Assembly (NCBI RefSeq): GCF_010183535.1 | Contig: NC_071328.1 | Span: 7,440,001-7,504,000 of the forward strand | Reading direction: 5' to 3' | Source: Caenorhabditis remanei | Taxonomy: Eukaryota; Nematoda; Chromadorea; Rhabditida; Rhabditidae | DNA: 64,000 nt | Shown here: positions 39,001-54,000 of the stretch, in pieces | Numbering within the stretch: position 1 is the stretch's first letter | Layout of the letters: each line of letters opens with the position of its first letter | The notes under the pieces: model-generated | Databases searched by the model: none | Told to the model about the DNA's origin: nothing | The model's input: the letters and a program-made list of their open reading frames with translations, nothing else | Translations under genes and position numbers: made by a program

Positions 39001-42000
39001 TCTTCTTCCGAGAAAAGTGCCAAGCGGAAAGAAAAAGAATCAACTATGAATTGTGGTCCTTCTTCTTCTCTTCTTTCCGTCATTTTTCATTCTTCTCCAT
39101 CAAAAAAGAAGAAGGCTGAGAAGTGAAAAAAGGGTGTTCATCTTCTTCTTCTTCTTTTTCTTTTTTTCCCACCCAGCCACATCGTGTTGACAAATTGACG
39201 GATGTCTCTTTTCTTCGTTGAGCTTCGTTGAGAAGTCTGAGCTCCGAGAGCAACCACAGACACATGTTTTATCAAATCTAAGAGAACCAATTAGCACGGG
39301 ACCAGAGGAAAACGATAACTTTGTGACGAGAGAATGGAAATACATGTTTTCGGGAAAAATGTGAAAAGAGAGACTCGAAGGTTGTAAAAATTTTTGTCGG
39401 AAATCAAATCAACACAACATAACATCAGCAGGCAGAGCCGCAGGAGCAGAAAGCATAACAGATGGCGCCTTGCTCTCTGGAGGGGACACATATGTCGATC
39501 AGGTGTTCGGATGGAGTGCAATGATTATCTATTGGAAATACAGGTGTTCCCAATAAGGATACGGTATGCAACTGTGGAATATTAGGAAAGATGGCTTTGA
39601 ATATGACACTGAAAACGAAGAATATCAGATTGATCTACTGTATCTGGTACTTCCTAGCAACCACGATATATGATGCTGATGACTGATCGTTGTTAGACTC
39701 TTTTTGTTAGAGCAGCAATAGAGATAACTCTTCATCGATAGAGAAGAAGTTGGATTCTGATGCGTATGTTTGGTGATCGACGACAACCTCACTGAGATTT
39801 GCAGCTGGAAGAGATTCGAAGCCTCTAGTCTAAACACAGATGAAACGTCTGTTGTTTTTAAGCCGAGAAGTAGGGTCAAAAAGGACTCAAAAGTGGGGTG
39901 AAAGATGGAAATTATGCAGGAAAGGTGTGAACGCAGCCAACCGGACACATCCGGGAGACCGACTTCCACCACCACCACTTCCCAATATTTCCGAGACCCA
40001 CCCCATCCTCATCCCTTCTCTTTTTCCATCTCTCCGTTTGTCTCCATCTTCTTCTCTTCTTCTATCTACTGCTCCAAATAGGCCACGCCCACTTTTTTCT
40101 CCGTTTCGTCTCTCGGTCTCTTTTTTCAGTGTACTCTCTGATCTCGTTTCCACAAACCCCGGCCAGGAGACACCAAGGCCGTCTAGTTTTGTGCTCCTCT
40201 CACCCCCGTCCCCCGTCCTTTTCCACTGAGTGAGAAGAAGAATCTTCCCAAAAAATACAAGATCCTATATTCCATCACCACGTCATCAGAGATATGCCAC
40301 GTGGCACGAGGTGACGTCTTCTGACATCAAGTCTCCAGAATGCGTGCAATGGTGAGAGGCATGGTGGGGCGTGGAAAGAAGAAAGAGAAGAATGGAAGTG
40401 TTCCACAAACGACAGTCCCCGGTCCTCCTGCCAGCACAAAACATGCAAAAATCCAGCCGAGCTTTTCATGTTCTCCACCAATGGAACGAAAAGAGTCAAG
40501 ACCTGCTCCAATTCAAGTCAATCCAGCAGATCATTCGGTTGGAAGTCCACCTGCAAGAAGGCAACCACCGAAACGTGTTCCCAGTGGAAAAGGGACTTCT
40601 GGAGGATTCTCCGGAGTTGTTAAAACCGATTTGGCTGTGTGAGTTTTTTTCGTTTTTGGACTGTTTTCTTTGAAAAATAGACTGGGTATGGATCTGAATC
40701 AATGGATACTGTAATTTTCGATGAATCTTCGGATATACTTTTAAAAATTAGTATGGGAGATTCTGTTGATCTTTCATGCTAATCATACTGTTTATGAATG
40801 TTTTAGGCGTTTTAGTAAAAAAATTATCAAGTTTCAGACTAAACAACGGTTATTATTAGTTGTTGGTTTCAATTCTAGATTTTTTTTAATCTGAAATTTT
40901 TAGAAAATTAATGACTACTTTTGAATTTAAAAAAATTTACTGATTCGTTGGGAGCATCCGGATCTACATTTTGTCTGGAAATGATCTCAATGATACTCAA
41001 AGAAATACAGTTTTTGAATTAAAAAAAAACTTTCCGTTCAAGAATAGTTCATTATTATCAACGACAGGCTATTCACGAAGCTGATTATTTTTTCAAAGCG
41101 ATTTTCAGAAAAAAATGATCAGTGACTCCTAATTTTCGATTTAGGCAATTACAATCAGGTTTTTCACTGCTGGATGTTGAAAATTATTATTCTTAAACTT
41201 CTGAATTGTATTTTAAAAGTTTAATGAGAATACCATTTTTAGTAGTCGGATTATCAGTTACAGTACTTTTTGAATCTCTTGTCTGTGATGTGATTCTAGT
41301 TTATTCAAGATTGTCTAGCTGAAAACTTTTAAAGTTTGATGTGAACCGACATATAAATTTTAAAATTTTGAACAATTAGTCAGTTAATTTTTGAGATTTT
41401 CATAATTCTTCGGAAAGAAAAAACGCGTCATTTCGTGAAAACTTCCATAAAAGCAGAACAATGATGTTTGACTCACTGAGCTAGCCTTCTTCGAACCGTG
41501 AGACCCAACAAATCCTTGACCATCCTCCCCCCTCCTCTTCCTTCCGTTTTGCTTTTCGAATTCTCTACAAATAGTACTAAAAATAATAAATTCCCTGCTT
41601 TTTCATCATCGTTCTTCACCACTATTTCTCATTTTTCTTGCCGTGTCTCTGTTGTCAGTTTTCATTCATTTTCATTTCGACGCCAAATGCAGGCAAGAGA
41701 AGCTTCCTCTCCTCACCAGCTTCTATGCTCATTTGAATCGAAGAAGAATATGAATATCGAGTTTCATCCGGTTTGAAGGGCGAACCAACACTCTCTGCTT
41801 TCTCAAACTGTCTGCGTCTATCAGTCTCTTTCGTATCCAGGAGGTTGAGCTTTCACTGGGAGAGCAGGAGCACATGAACAAATTGTCATCTTCATAATAA
41901 AAATTGGAATAAAAATTAATGACAACAGCCAAGGGGTACGCTCTGCTTTGTTGATCATAGGGTTCACAGGGAATCAGAAATCTGGTGAGCAGGATAGTCT

Positions 42001-45000
42001 TTCTCAAAATTTGAGAGTTTCTCAAAACTTGAGAGTTAGGGTTAGTACCTGTTTAGTTTTCCTGGAACAGTACTCTGGGTCAACGCTTTCGATTCTGAGA
42101 TTCTCGAACCTGGATACCAGTCAATTTGTTTTTTTGCCGTTTTACATTTAGTATACAACATATTTCCAAGGTACTCAATTCTTGTCTCTCTCCTCTTTCT
42201 TTTACTCCTGAATCCCTTTTTTCTCGTGCTTCACTGCTTGTTTTGGAGAATAATTGATAGTTTGTGTTGGAAACCGGAAGAAGTGGATGAGTGGAGTGAA
42301 GGGGTTGAAGCAGAAGAAGTAGAAATAAAAAGTAATTTGATAGATGAACAAAACGAAGGGAATAGGGGAGATGTACATTGTATGGAGACAAAAAAGAACA
42401 GATTTAGAGGAAAGATGAAGAATTCAATTTGAGAGATTCTGAAGAATTCAGATTTTTGAAAGTAGATAGAAACTTTTTTTGCTTCGTTGCAAAAAGAAAC
42501 ATTGAAAAAAGATGGAGAGGCGGATGGGGTTCATAGAAAATCCAGATCAAAGTCCGTTCAATGCATTTTTTAATTGAAAAAACAACAACTACGTTATCAC
42601 AAACCGTACATGGACATTTTTGATCTGAAATACTGTGCTCGCTTCAATCATCTGTTGGTTAGGAACCTGTCCCTCGCTGATTTGAAAGAAAACAATTTGA
42701 GTTATACAGTAAATTAGAGAATTTTTTGTTACTGTATCATAAATCATTTCGAAATAACTCAAGGTCGGTAGTTTTTTTGCCAAGTGAGTGACTTGAACTC
42801 TGTTTTTCAGAAGCTAGATTTTCGTAAAAACCAAGAAAGAATAATTTATCGAGTTTCCACTATTAAAGCAATCACGAGAAGTGATCAGGACATCCGTACA
42901 AACTTCCGAACATACGGACATTCATTTATCAGTTTTTAAATATAACTCGTCATTCTCTCTTCGACCATGTGTTCGTTCTGATATCCCAAGGGACGAAGTC
43001 TCTTCACTTATTCTCTTCTTCTGTAATCTCTCCAAGATCTTTGTTATCTATGACCTTTAAAAGTCCGAAAATGTTATTATAGAGCGCACTTACACTCTCT
43101 CAATGTCTTCTTTTTCTCCTTCTAAGAAGTCCTATCCTGATTGAGATTGAGTTAAAGGAGCAGTGCCAGGCTCCACTGGTTCACTCGGCCCCTGATCCTT
43201 TTCCGGTACACAATCAGGACTGGCGCTAACGAGGAGAAGAAGTCCATGTTTTAGGAATTTGAAAAATGGGAAACAAAATCCGGGCAAGAAAAGGCACACA
43301 CAAAGTTTTTTTTCGTTTTCGAAGGGGCACAGATGCACAATAAAATTGCTCATCGGGGAGAGAATGTATGCACGGATTTAGAGAAACGAAGGGGGCCAAC
43401 CAAAAGTTGGAGTCTTCTTAGCCCCATACACAACACAACATATAAATAGCAGACAAAAAAGTTGTCAGTTTTGTTTTAAAACCTTCTCTGAGAGATACCT
43501 AATCAAAGCATATTCATACAGTATCCACAGTTACTAGAATTTCGAACTTTTTATAAACTGGAATTCAAGGAGGCCAGATGTCCTAACTCAGAATCTCTGC
43601 ATTTCGCGAGTCTCAATAGAAATTAAAACAGATTTTGGGCTACAGTAACCCTGACAGGAATCAGTAGCATTCAATTTCACTCATAAAATGATATAACCTA
43701 GAATTGTGTCGTTCTGAGAATTTATCTGTTGTTATTCCTATTGAAGAACCTGCGAAAATTCAGTTTTTGAAATTCGGGAATCTTCGATTTTTCAGTTATT
43801 TCAATTGAGTGTTACCTGTTAAAAAGTCATGAAACACTCGACCAAATCTGCATACCAGTTCCCCAACCTTATTGTTTCACCCACGTGCCTTTTGCCCTCC
43901 TCTAGAACTTTAGTTCAATTTCTATTTCAGTCTCTTCTCGAAATCCTACCGTAATCCGATCATTCTTGAATTTTTTGTACATATATTTTGTTTTCTCATT
44001 CCGCCCCATGTTCTCCAATTTCCATAATCCGTCCCGTGTTTCCAGCCTAAAAACGAAAAACGTACAAATTCTTTTCGTCCATCCCACTCAGTATTCCATG
44101 AAATTCAATCCGAGTAAGGAGTCTCTCGTTGAGTTTCAAATAACACTATGTTTGTAAGCGCGCTCTAATGCGAAGAACTCAACATTTATCCGATGAGGCG
44201 CGTTTACACCTTTAACCCCCTCAAAGTATGTAAGCGGATGCCAGTGTTTTCTGGTTTTATTCTCTTCTCGGAAATGGGTGATTTTGCTGAGAGAAAAAAA
44301 CGAAAGGAAAAAGCTTTCGCATCATAATAATAGTCGAATTTATGAGGTCCATGAGCGAAAAAATTGAGAACGAGCAAGAAAAAAAGAGCAAGAACGAGAG
44401 AAGATGGGAATCCGATTTGTCATGTATATATAGTGTATAGTGTGTTTAGGAAGGGACATTTCCTTTTTGATTTCCGCATTTTCGGACAAGAATTACCATT
44501 GATTTTTTTTTCTTCAAAAAACTCAAAATTTCGAATTCCAAAAATTGTCCAAAAGTTCCCTATCCTCATTTTGCACTCTGAATAGTTTTTCAGCTCCAAT
44601 TTAATCAAGCTGTTCCCTTCTTGCCTGTATATCTAAGGTTCTGGGATTTGATGTGCCCATTATGAGCAACTTTTTTGTTTCTCCTTGCTCCCACAAGTCA
44701 TAACGATGTTTTTGTGTTTTCTCTCTCTCTAAAAGTAGCAAAAATTTAAAATTCAAATGTTTAGTGGGTTGGGTTGTGTAGTGTGTAGGCATTCTTGCCT
44801 CCTCTTTGAAAGCCCTCTCGTTTTGGGGGGCCCGTCCCGCGGGATTCCATCCCCAGAATACACATACAAACACAGTGAGTCTGTTGCCATTTGGTTTCCT
44901 CTTCTCTATATCGGAAGACCACATACATTCACTCTCTCTCTCTCTGTATCCATTATGTTCTATCCTTTACTGCTGAAATTTCCCGTTCTGGCTGAAATTC

Positions 45001-48000
45001 TCTGAAAAACTGAATATAAGTTTTTAGGTGAGAGCTAGCCTTTTAGACAGTTTAAGCTTGCGTTTATGTACTTCAGAGCAGCTCATGCTAGGTTAGACAA
45101 TACTTTTTAAAAATTCAAAGAATATACAGTAACATCAGTTCTGAAACTTTTCATACATCACTTAAACTTTCTAAGTTTTTGCTCATCAACGAGAATCTGA
45201 ACGAGTATATAAAATACGTTACTATGGAACCTTTTCGTATAGATTGAATATAGAAACTTCTATTTTATCATCTTTTCAGAATGTAATTTTAATAGAAAGA
45301 TGTAGATTTCTTCAGAACTGAACCCTTCTTCAACATCTCACGTTTTCAGCTTCCCAATTTTATGAACTAGAAATTCTATTCTCTAAATCTGGAGCCCCCC
45401 AAATCGTTCGAAATGAAATATTTCCCATGACTCAAAAAACCTAAAAATGGCTAGAAAACATTTGTTTACAGAGAAGAATCTTTCAACAAGTGTCTCATTT
45501 TTGTTTCATTCCTCTCTTTCTCTGCGTCTCTCATCTCTTCTGATCTCTCACTCCTTTTTGGGAAACAAAGAGGTTTCAGAAAAGTTTATAAAATTCCAAG
45601 ATTTGACATTTTGGACAACAACTATACTATTTCATACATTTCCTTTCTATTAATTCCTATTCTCTTTTTCAGAAAAGTGTGCGTACACTGCAAAAGCGAC
45701 CGATCGGACCACGAACTTCCTCCGAATCAAGCTCTCAACGTCTACAATCGACTCGGTATTCAGCCACCAGGTAGGTCAAATCTCTTGGATTTTAATGTAA
45801 GAATCAAAGGTTATTCTAGAGTTTGGAAACTAGTGCAGTGTAGATATCCTACAAAACTCGAATGATAATTATAGGTTCCTAACCCAGTCAACCAGAAAAT
45901 CTGAGTAAAAATAAAAGGGAAAACTCGCTTGTTTTCCTGTGAACCTCAAGGAACCCTTCAATTTTAAACTACTTTTCCGTCTAGAACTCTGAAATACTCG
46001 AGACGGGGTTTTCTTCAAATACACTGTGTAATTTTTTTCCGAATCTTCGTTTCGTCTTTTTTTGGAACAAGTCGAATCTAAATTTAGTATATTTTTGTGG
46101 TCTCGAAACTCTTATTCCCTGAAAAACTGGATAGAATACTGTAGTTTTTCAGCCGGAATGCCGCAATCGGGAGTAGCCGAGGTCGAGGTTCCCGGTTCAG
46201 TGGGACATGGATACGCATGGGTTCCACCTGGTCTCTCCAGAAAGAAGGTTAGTTTTTAAGACATCAGGAAAACCCTAGAGCATCGCAATGACCGGTAACC
46301 AAAAATTGATTTAGTTCCTACCGCGATTCGACCTACTTTTCTCGGTAAGGAGATTCATTTTCCCATATGAATTCAAATCCAATAACGCAATAAATCGAAT
46401 AAATCATCAAACACCTGTAAATTGTCCCCTCTCTCTTTTATTTCATCTCATGCCGACATTGATTTGTCACCTGCCTAATTTCAAAATCTCCTTATCCCAG
46501 ACATCATGAATTTCTTGAATCTCTTTTTGGTTCAAAACCATACATTATTTGCTCATGTTTTGTGTCACCACACCCCCTCTTATCTCACTTTAATCCAAAT
46601 GTTTATTTGTCTTCGTCGGATCAAAGATAGACGATACCCGAAATTCAGTCTCTGATATATTTCTGAACTTTCAACGTCACAAGATTCCTGGATTTTTTTT
46701 TCGAAGAGTTTGATCTGTATTTAAGAGATTCGGAGATGAAACGATAGTTTTAATTGGTAATTTTTAATGACCGGGTTGCACTTTCCAATAACTATTATCC
46801 TTTATCGCAATTTGCAAAACAAAACTTTGACCAGATCTATTTTTGAAAATTAAAAATGGAAAATCAGCATTTCGGTGACGAAATTAGTTCCTGACCTCAC
46901 CCTCTGATAGTCCTATTAAATTGCAAAATATGATTTCCGTTCCTATTTGCCGTTATTTTTCAATTAATACTCTGATCTTTATAATCCTCTTTTCCTCATC
47001 TAGGCAGACACCTTGGCTCCTCTTTTCTCTTTTTAATATTGACAAATCAAGTTGATTTCAATTTTCTCAAGTTTTATTTTATTTCACACGTTTTGAAGAA
47101 AGCTTTATAAGTTACTTAGTTGAGTCTGATAGCTGTTAATGTAGGTTATAATGAATCTAAAACGTATGACTTTTTCATGAGAAACATATATTTTCTCAAA
47201 GTTCGCTTTCTTCAACTCAACTGTACAAGCAGGACGAGCACTTGGAATTCCAGAAAATGTCTTTTGAATCCTGGAATTGTCCCAGTCACACTAGTTCTAA
47301 GAGGGTCAAGAAGTTAGAATTTATGACTTTGTGACACAGAACTTCTCTATAATTAGTCATCTGGCGCACCTCTAGCTGTTATTCACTCTGAATATCACAT
47401 TTCTGACTCAAGTCTTCGTGTTCTGATTTGGGAGCGCCCGTGTTCTGAGACAGTTCATGTTCTATTTCTAGGACAGTATCTTCTTCTTCTTCTACTTTCT
47501 TTCACTTCTACAAAGTTAATCCATATTACAAATATTCCGTCTCCTTTCTCTGTGCTCTCTCCATCTGCCATACTCTCTCACTCACTCTCTACTACTGTTT
47601 TTTGCTCTCACTATTTGCGATTTCTCCCTCGATCTTCTCTTCTGCTAAAACATTTTTTATCAGTTTCGTTATGTGCTAGAACAATTTTTTCTGAACATTT
47701 CACTTTTCAACTTTTCAAAGACTTCCGAAAAATGGGACTCCTTACCGAGAATATGCGTGGCGATCCGTTTATGATTCGATTTATGCACAAAGCTGGAGAG
47801 TTTTTTAGAAAAACTAAAAATAATTGGCTGATCGATGTGAGTTTTCGAAAAAAAAAAATTAGGACGTGTTGACAGAAATTATTAAAATTATTGAATAGCT
47901 CTCAATGATCAGAAGAAAACAGCTTGAATTTATAGTTTCTTAAAACTGTCTGATTATGTAAAACGGTAAATTTCAAAGCTGCTGTATTTTTTGATGAAGG

Positions 48001-51000
48001 CTTTACTGAATAGGGAAAAAAAACTTGACACCCAGTTTGGTTCTAGATCTATAAAAGTGTTTTTCGTGTAGATACGAAAAGAAAATATCAAAATCCGAAC
48101 CCAACGTTCCCTTTACAACCCATTCCGGTGTTTCAGGTCGAAGAATACATGTCCCAGTTGCCGAATAATGTAGTTCCCCGAACAAATTCAAGTGGAGAGA
48201 AACTTCGCGAAAAGCAGTTACTTGTTCAGTTGCCACGACAAGATCTTTCAGTGGCATACTGTAGACATTTAACAACTCAAACTGAACGAAAAGTATATGA
48301 AGAATTTGTGAATGCAAGAAATGAAATTGCATTGGATATCGGATATGTGTCATCTAATATCAATAAAGCTATGGTGAGTTCACGATTGAGATCATAAAAC
48401 AGTCTTTCGCTTTTTGTTTTTTTTTAAATTTCCGTGAAGAACCACATTGAGGGTATGTAATAACATCTAGTTGCAGAATGAGAATACTTTTTTATTTTGT
48501 GAAATTATCATCTAATTCGATTCTGTAACCCACTAACTATTTACCCACTTTCCAGGAATGTCATAAATGTTCGGGTATTCTGGAAACAAACGAAATGGCT
48601 GTCATCGCTCCAAAACTCGGTGACTCCACTGGATGGCATCCGGCTTGTTTCACTTGTCAGACGTGTGAACAGGTAAGATTTTGATGAGGAACGATGAAGA
48701 ACATGAAGATTGAGCAACACGATTTCATCTACAGTATGATTTCATTTTCATACAAAACTCTTGAAACGAGAAACATTTAGTCTCTAAATAGTTTTCAAGA
48801 TAGGTTTCATTTATTTTTTCTTCATTTTCAGCTCCTCGTCGACTTAACATATTGCGTGAAAGACAGTCAAATTTATTGTGAAAGACACTACGCAGAGTTA
48901 CACAAACCAAGATGCTCCGCTTGTGATGAGGTACGCTCTCTGCCCATTTGTTAATCTTTTTAACCTTTTTTCTTTTCTTTCTTTTGAGAGTCTGACTCTT
49001 TTTGACACTTTTGATCTATATAGGTCACCAGTATGTTTCATTTGTTGCTACTCTTTCCCCGGCAGATTATACTTTTAATTATAATTGTCAATCTGGGAAA
49101 TGAAACATGTGATTCTAGTAGTTGCACCATGTTTCTGGTATTTGAGGCTTACTTGGTTTTTGGGACTTTTTTGAGTGTTAGGATTGAAATAGTTTAAGTC
49201 AAGCCAATCGGATTGTGAGCCCCTAAATTAGAGTTACGATCTGCGTCCAAGGTATCATCTACTTCTTTTTCTGAGTCTTTCTTAACACCTTGATATCTAG
49301 AATTAGATTCCATCATTGCTATGAGAATAGAATCAGAATCAGAAGACGTCGTTGTCATTAAAAAAACATTCTCCCATCTTCTTGTCGTTTTTTTACGATC
49401 TTCTCCTTTTCTTCTGTGTACTTAACAGATTTTCATTGACCGAATTTTTTGGGGGAACGGAAATTCGTTCATCTTTGGTCAGAGATACATATAGGTGTGT
49501 ACTTTCTCAGTGATGAGAACATTGAATTCTTTTAGAATTTCTTATTTCTTAACTTACCCTTTTCTCTTTAGAAACTGAAATGTAAAAAATCTAACTGACA
49601 CAATTCTCTCAAAATGAAATTAAGTTCGTCATCTAAGCTTGAATAAATCATTATCTTTTGTTTTGACTGGCCTCGCGACGAATACAGTAGTCTACCGTAA
49701 CATTCGATAAAGTGACACTCTCTTCAAGCTGTTCTTTGCTTTGTGACTTGGAATTTTTGTGAGATCATTTCCTAAAAATGGTATGATTTCGAAGCACATT
49801 TTTGTCAGAGCCACAATAATTCATTAGCATCTTCTCCTTATCCAATCCCTCTTCATTTTCCGTTCATTCTGTGACATCATTCACTTCCGGATGGTTAGAA
49901 AAGCGCCGTTCTTCTCATTTTTCTTCTCATTTTTTCGGCCATTTGTCAACAAAAAGTGTGTCTTCCTTCTCTTTCTTCTTCTTCTAAAATCCGTCTCTTT
50001 GGTTTTTTCTGCTTTAAAAAATAAACAAAAAGTATGTGTATATTTTTGCGAGTCGTTAGTCTTCGGAAGGAAACGAATGGAATGTTCAAACAAGTTAACA
50101 CTCTTCTCTATCATTTCAGAAAAAAGAAAGAAACATGGGAAACGCAAATATTTTTGTGGGAAGAGACATTCAGTTTTGATAAATTTTCGGTTTCTCATGA
50201 CTTCAGTTTACTGATAAGAGCACTGATCAAGAATCAACTAATTTCGAGATTGTGGAACTACTGAATGGGTGTGGCTAGATTTGGAAAACCATAATACGGA
50301 AAAATCAATTCAACTATTTCGAAAATTTCAAATAAGTCAAAATAAAAAGGTCTTCAGGAAAGAGAAACCGAAAAAAAAGATGACGTGTAGAATACGGAAA
50401 CTCTTCTGAATCCATCGGAAAACAAGAGAAAATTGAATTCAATTTTGTCACATAGACACGGAGGCAAGATTTCAAAAATCTTTTTATTCGGGCGGTCCCA
50501 GTCTTTTTTTCAGTTCAACGGAATGAAGGAGCATCGTACTGTTGTCCCGATTTTTAGATATCAGAGCACGTTTTTTGAAACTCGATTGTGTTCATCTACT
50601 TATAAGTTTGAATCCTGGAGTGATGTAAATGTGCTCCACTGTCAAAAAAACACTCTCAAAAACTCAATTTCATTCCTCTCTAACTCTACAAAAAGATCTT
50701 GTATTGAGACAATTTAAAGGCGCATAACTAATTTTGACCGGCAAGGGAAGTTGTGTCTCCGAAAGATTGCGTGACTTTGTCTCATTTCATTTTTCCATTT
50801 GTTTCCTCCAAAGAAAATTTGTCGGAGATTTTTTGCCATTTTCAAGACATTTTCTCCTCTTTTTTGCTCTAGTTTCTATTTTTGTTTTTCTGTTTTTTTT
50901 GTTGGAAAATACAGAGAATGAGCAACTTTATAAATTAGTATCACCTACTCACGTGCTCAGAAAGTGCAATTAGATTTATAGGTTTTCTAACCAGTTGGAA

Positions 51001-54000
51001 TACTGAAAAAGCATTCATTCTGAAATTTCATCTCCCAAAAATGAGTCACAAACCGAGATAAGAGTTTTTTTCTCTTATCAAAATTTTCTGGGCTGGGTCA
51101 AACACCAACAAAAAATAGAGAAAATGTGTCAAGTAATTAATACTTTCTGCCCTTTCCATCAGAATAAAAACCATAAAAAGTGACAGTTGTTCGCATATTT
51201 CTCACTTTCTTAGTCATTCTTTCTGGGGAAATTTTTTAAAGGTCACTAAAGTTTAGGGAACTGCGCTAGACTCACTAGACAGATCTGTAAGAAGGATTTT
51301 TGAAAACTCTTGAAGCTCTTGGCCCGAGCTAGGCAAAACCATAGTTTTAAGAGTAAATGGTTTTCCAAATCTAGCAATGATTGAATTCATTTGAAAGAGC
51401 ATCTAGTAGCTCAACTTAGACAATCTGGCCACTTGTCCGATTTCATCTCAGTATTCCGATGACCTGGAACCCCCGAAATATGAACTTTTCTCACATTTTT
51501 CCACAGTAATTTTCTATTTCCAATTGCCAAATGTTTCCGCTGTGTGTTCACTTTCCCTCTCTCTCTTTTGTTTCGGTCCGTTTCCTTCTTCATTTTTTTT
51601 GTTTTCCGTGATATTATTAGTTTTTTTCGTGTTCGATGTCAGCGATTCGGAATCGAATTGAATAGAATAAAGAAGGCAACAAATTCATCAACGTCTTCTT
51701 GTTTCTTAAGAGACCAAAAGACGTTGTTAGGGGGAATTCCAGAACCGAAATATTCTCTCATTCTTGCCCGGGAAAACCCCGGACTCTAGTGAGCCACATG
51801 CCACTTTATGGTGCACTCACCTCTTATAGCACGTGGCTACGGGCCCAATCAAACGATTTTCAGTCTTATCCTGTCATCATGAATACCACACATGTTTTTT
51901 CGTGGCCCCTTTCGACTTCTTCTTTTTTCTTTTTTTTTCCACCCGTCATGTTTTATGTGTTTGTATGTGTATATGTGTGCGAGAGTCTCGGTTTCTCCCG
52001 GGGTTTTTTGTTAATCATTTAGTGTATTGGAAGGAAAAGAAACGAAAAGAAGAAGGGGAGCTCCTCTCCCCGCGGGGTCCCCTATTACACATTCATCCCG
52101 CAAGTGATACGTCCCACGCTCCACTCTTCCCTATCTCTTTTCTCTCATCTCATATCCATTCTTCTCAAATCAAAATTTCACAATCGCACTTGTCAATATA
52201 CACTTTCTATTTTAATCGATCAGCTGTCCCACTGACGTGTTATTTTGACCAGTCCGCATAGGTTTTGTTTGAAATCGAAGAGCATACCACCCACACTTTG
52301 ATTTTAGAACCCCTTTCGATTGTCTGAAAGATTTAGGATAGGTTGGAGAAGAATTCGTTTTATCAAAATTTGTCGTCATTTAGAGTACAGAAAAATTCTA
52401 GACGATCTAGATTATAAGATTAGGTGAGTACTGATTCTTCTCATTGAAAATTGATCTTCGGATCTGATTTCTTAGAAACTTTGATCGTAGATCTTCAATA
52501 ATCCGCTAGTGAAACATCAGATCACAAAGCAACTCAGTCGATTTGGGGCCGGCCGGTCAATTTTCACTGTCTCTTCAGAAGGGCAAGCTTTTTTCAAAAA
52601 GATTGTTTTATTCATCGCCCTGTATGTTAACCCATTTAGACATTTTTTCTTTCAAAAATTAATTTTAATACTCGGAGCGAAGTTAACGGGCCGATCTATC
52701 AGAGAGTTTACGGTTTATTTAAGAGAAATCGGACGATCTGATCGTCCCTGATAATTATAAGAAACATCGCAAATCCAGAGGTTAAATGAATTTTCGCCGA
52801 TTCATTGAAACGAAACATTTAACTTAACTGAACCCTATCACAAATTACAGCTGAAGGTTCAAATAGAATCTAGTTCAGATACTGTAACTCTAGTCTACTA
52901 TCCCATTATGCACCTTTGAACCTTCTGTTGTTCACTGACCCGTTATCATGTTTCACTATGTCTTCCCATTGAGAGATCGACCAATTGTTCGAGCTCTTCT
53001 CCGGATCTTCAAGTTCTCGTCCTCCGTCATTCTCGTTCCTCCGTCCCCCTTCCTTCATTCTCTTTTTCTCACTTTTCTTATCAATTTTGCTGATGTCAAG
53101 AGCTCCCAACCGACCGGTCGGAGGGAAGAAGAAACAGCTTTGGTGCTTACGTGCTCTTGCTCCCGGTTTTCTGATTATTTATCGGAAAACAGACTTTCAT
53201 TGGGAACAAACTTTTTTTCGTGATGTTTCTAGAAATTTTCACCGGTTACGCTTTTAAGAGAACTGAATATAACTTCGTAGGATTTCATCCATCTTTAGAT
53301 GACAACGCTTTTCAAAATTACGTTTTGCCAGAAAACGGTATTTACAGAAAGACGTATCCAAACGAAACAGAATCTGGATCTAGCTCAGTTTAGAATATCC
53401 TAGACCAATAATTCCACTTATTTCTAGAATTGTCAAAATTTGAAAAACCCATAGATTGAAAATCGAGATAAAACGTTTCCCCCCACCCATATAAATTTCC
53501 ATGTGATGTTGTTTGTCGTAGTCCCTATCGGCGACCAGCAAAGAAAAGAAGAAGTAGTCAAAAGAAAGCACAACAAGTCAGTGTATATATAGACCCCCGT
53601 TTTTTTTTCTCACTACCCTATCTCTCTTTGGTATTTCTGGAAAAAAATGGGAGAGAGGGGGGCCTACCACCACATTTTGTCTCTTTTTTCTTCTTCTTTT
53701 TTCCTTTCCGGAGAAGGAATCCTCTCCGGGGACCCACTGGAGCATCTTCGTTTCCCGGCTCAAAACCAAGAAGAATATGCTTTAGCTTTGAAGGCGGACC
53801 CACACATATTTCTGGTATTTGGTTTTGGTTGTGTAGGAGACAACGTTAAATCTTCTGAGATTCTGAGTCACGTCTTCTGCGGATCAGAAGATCGGACACC
53901 TCCAGAATTACAGTATGTCTTCTGAAGTTTAGAAGTTTGGAGGCGTCGTTTCACAATTCTAGAAATAGTTCTCTTGCATATGATCTGTCATTTCTTTACT

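Larger units (their letters stand above)
33726..45672 (+). other. Very long lim-9 intron (about 11.9 kb)
   Basis: Mostly T-rich and A-rich intronic sequence. It holds the candidate alternative first exon at 40340 with ACGT-core motifs upstream, a GC-rich repeat patch at about 36800-36845, a small CTCAAAA/TTGAGAG tandem repeat at about 42002-42036, and a TCCCGCGGGA palindrome at 44835-44844. The minus open segment at about 34240-34365 is acidic and bounded by CATCAG and GTGAGG, but stands alone. No independent gene is supported. Confidence 0.45.

Noticed and set aside
49881..50214. Long ORFs on both strands near 50 kb
   Set aside because: They are mirror images of a poly-pyrimidine/polypurine tract; the composition is Phe/Leu/Lys-rich low complexity.
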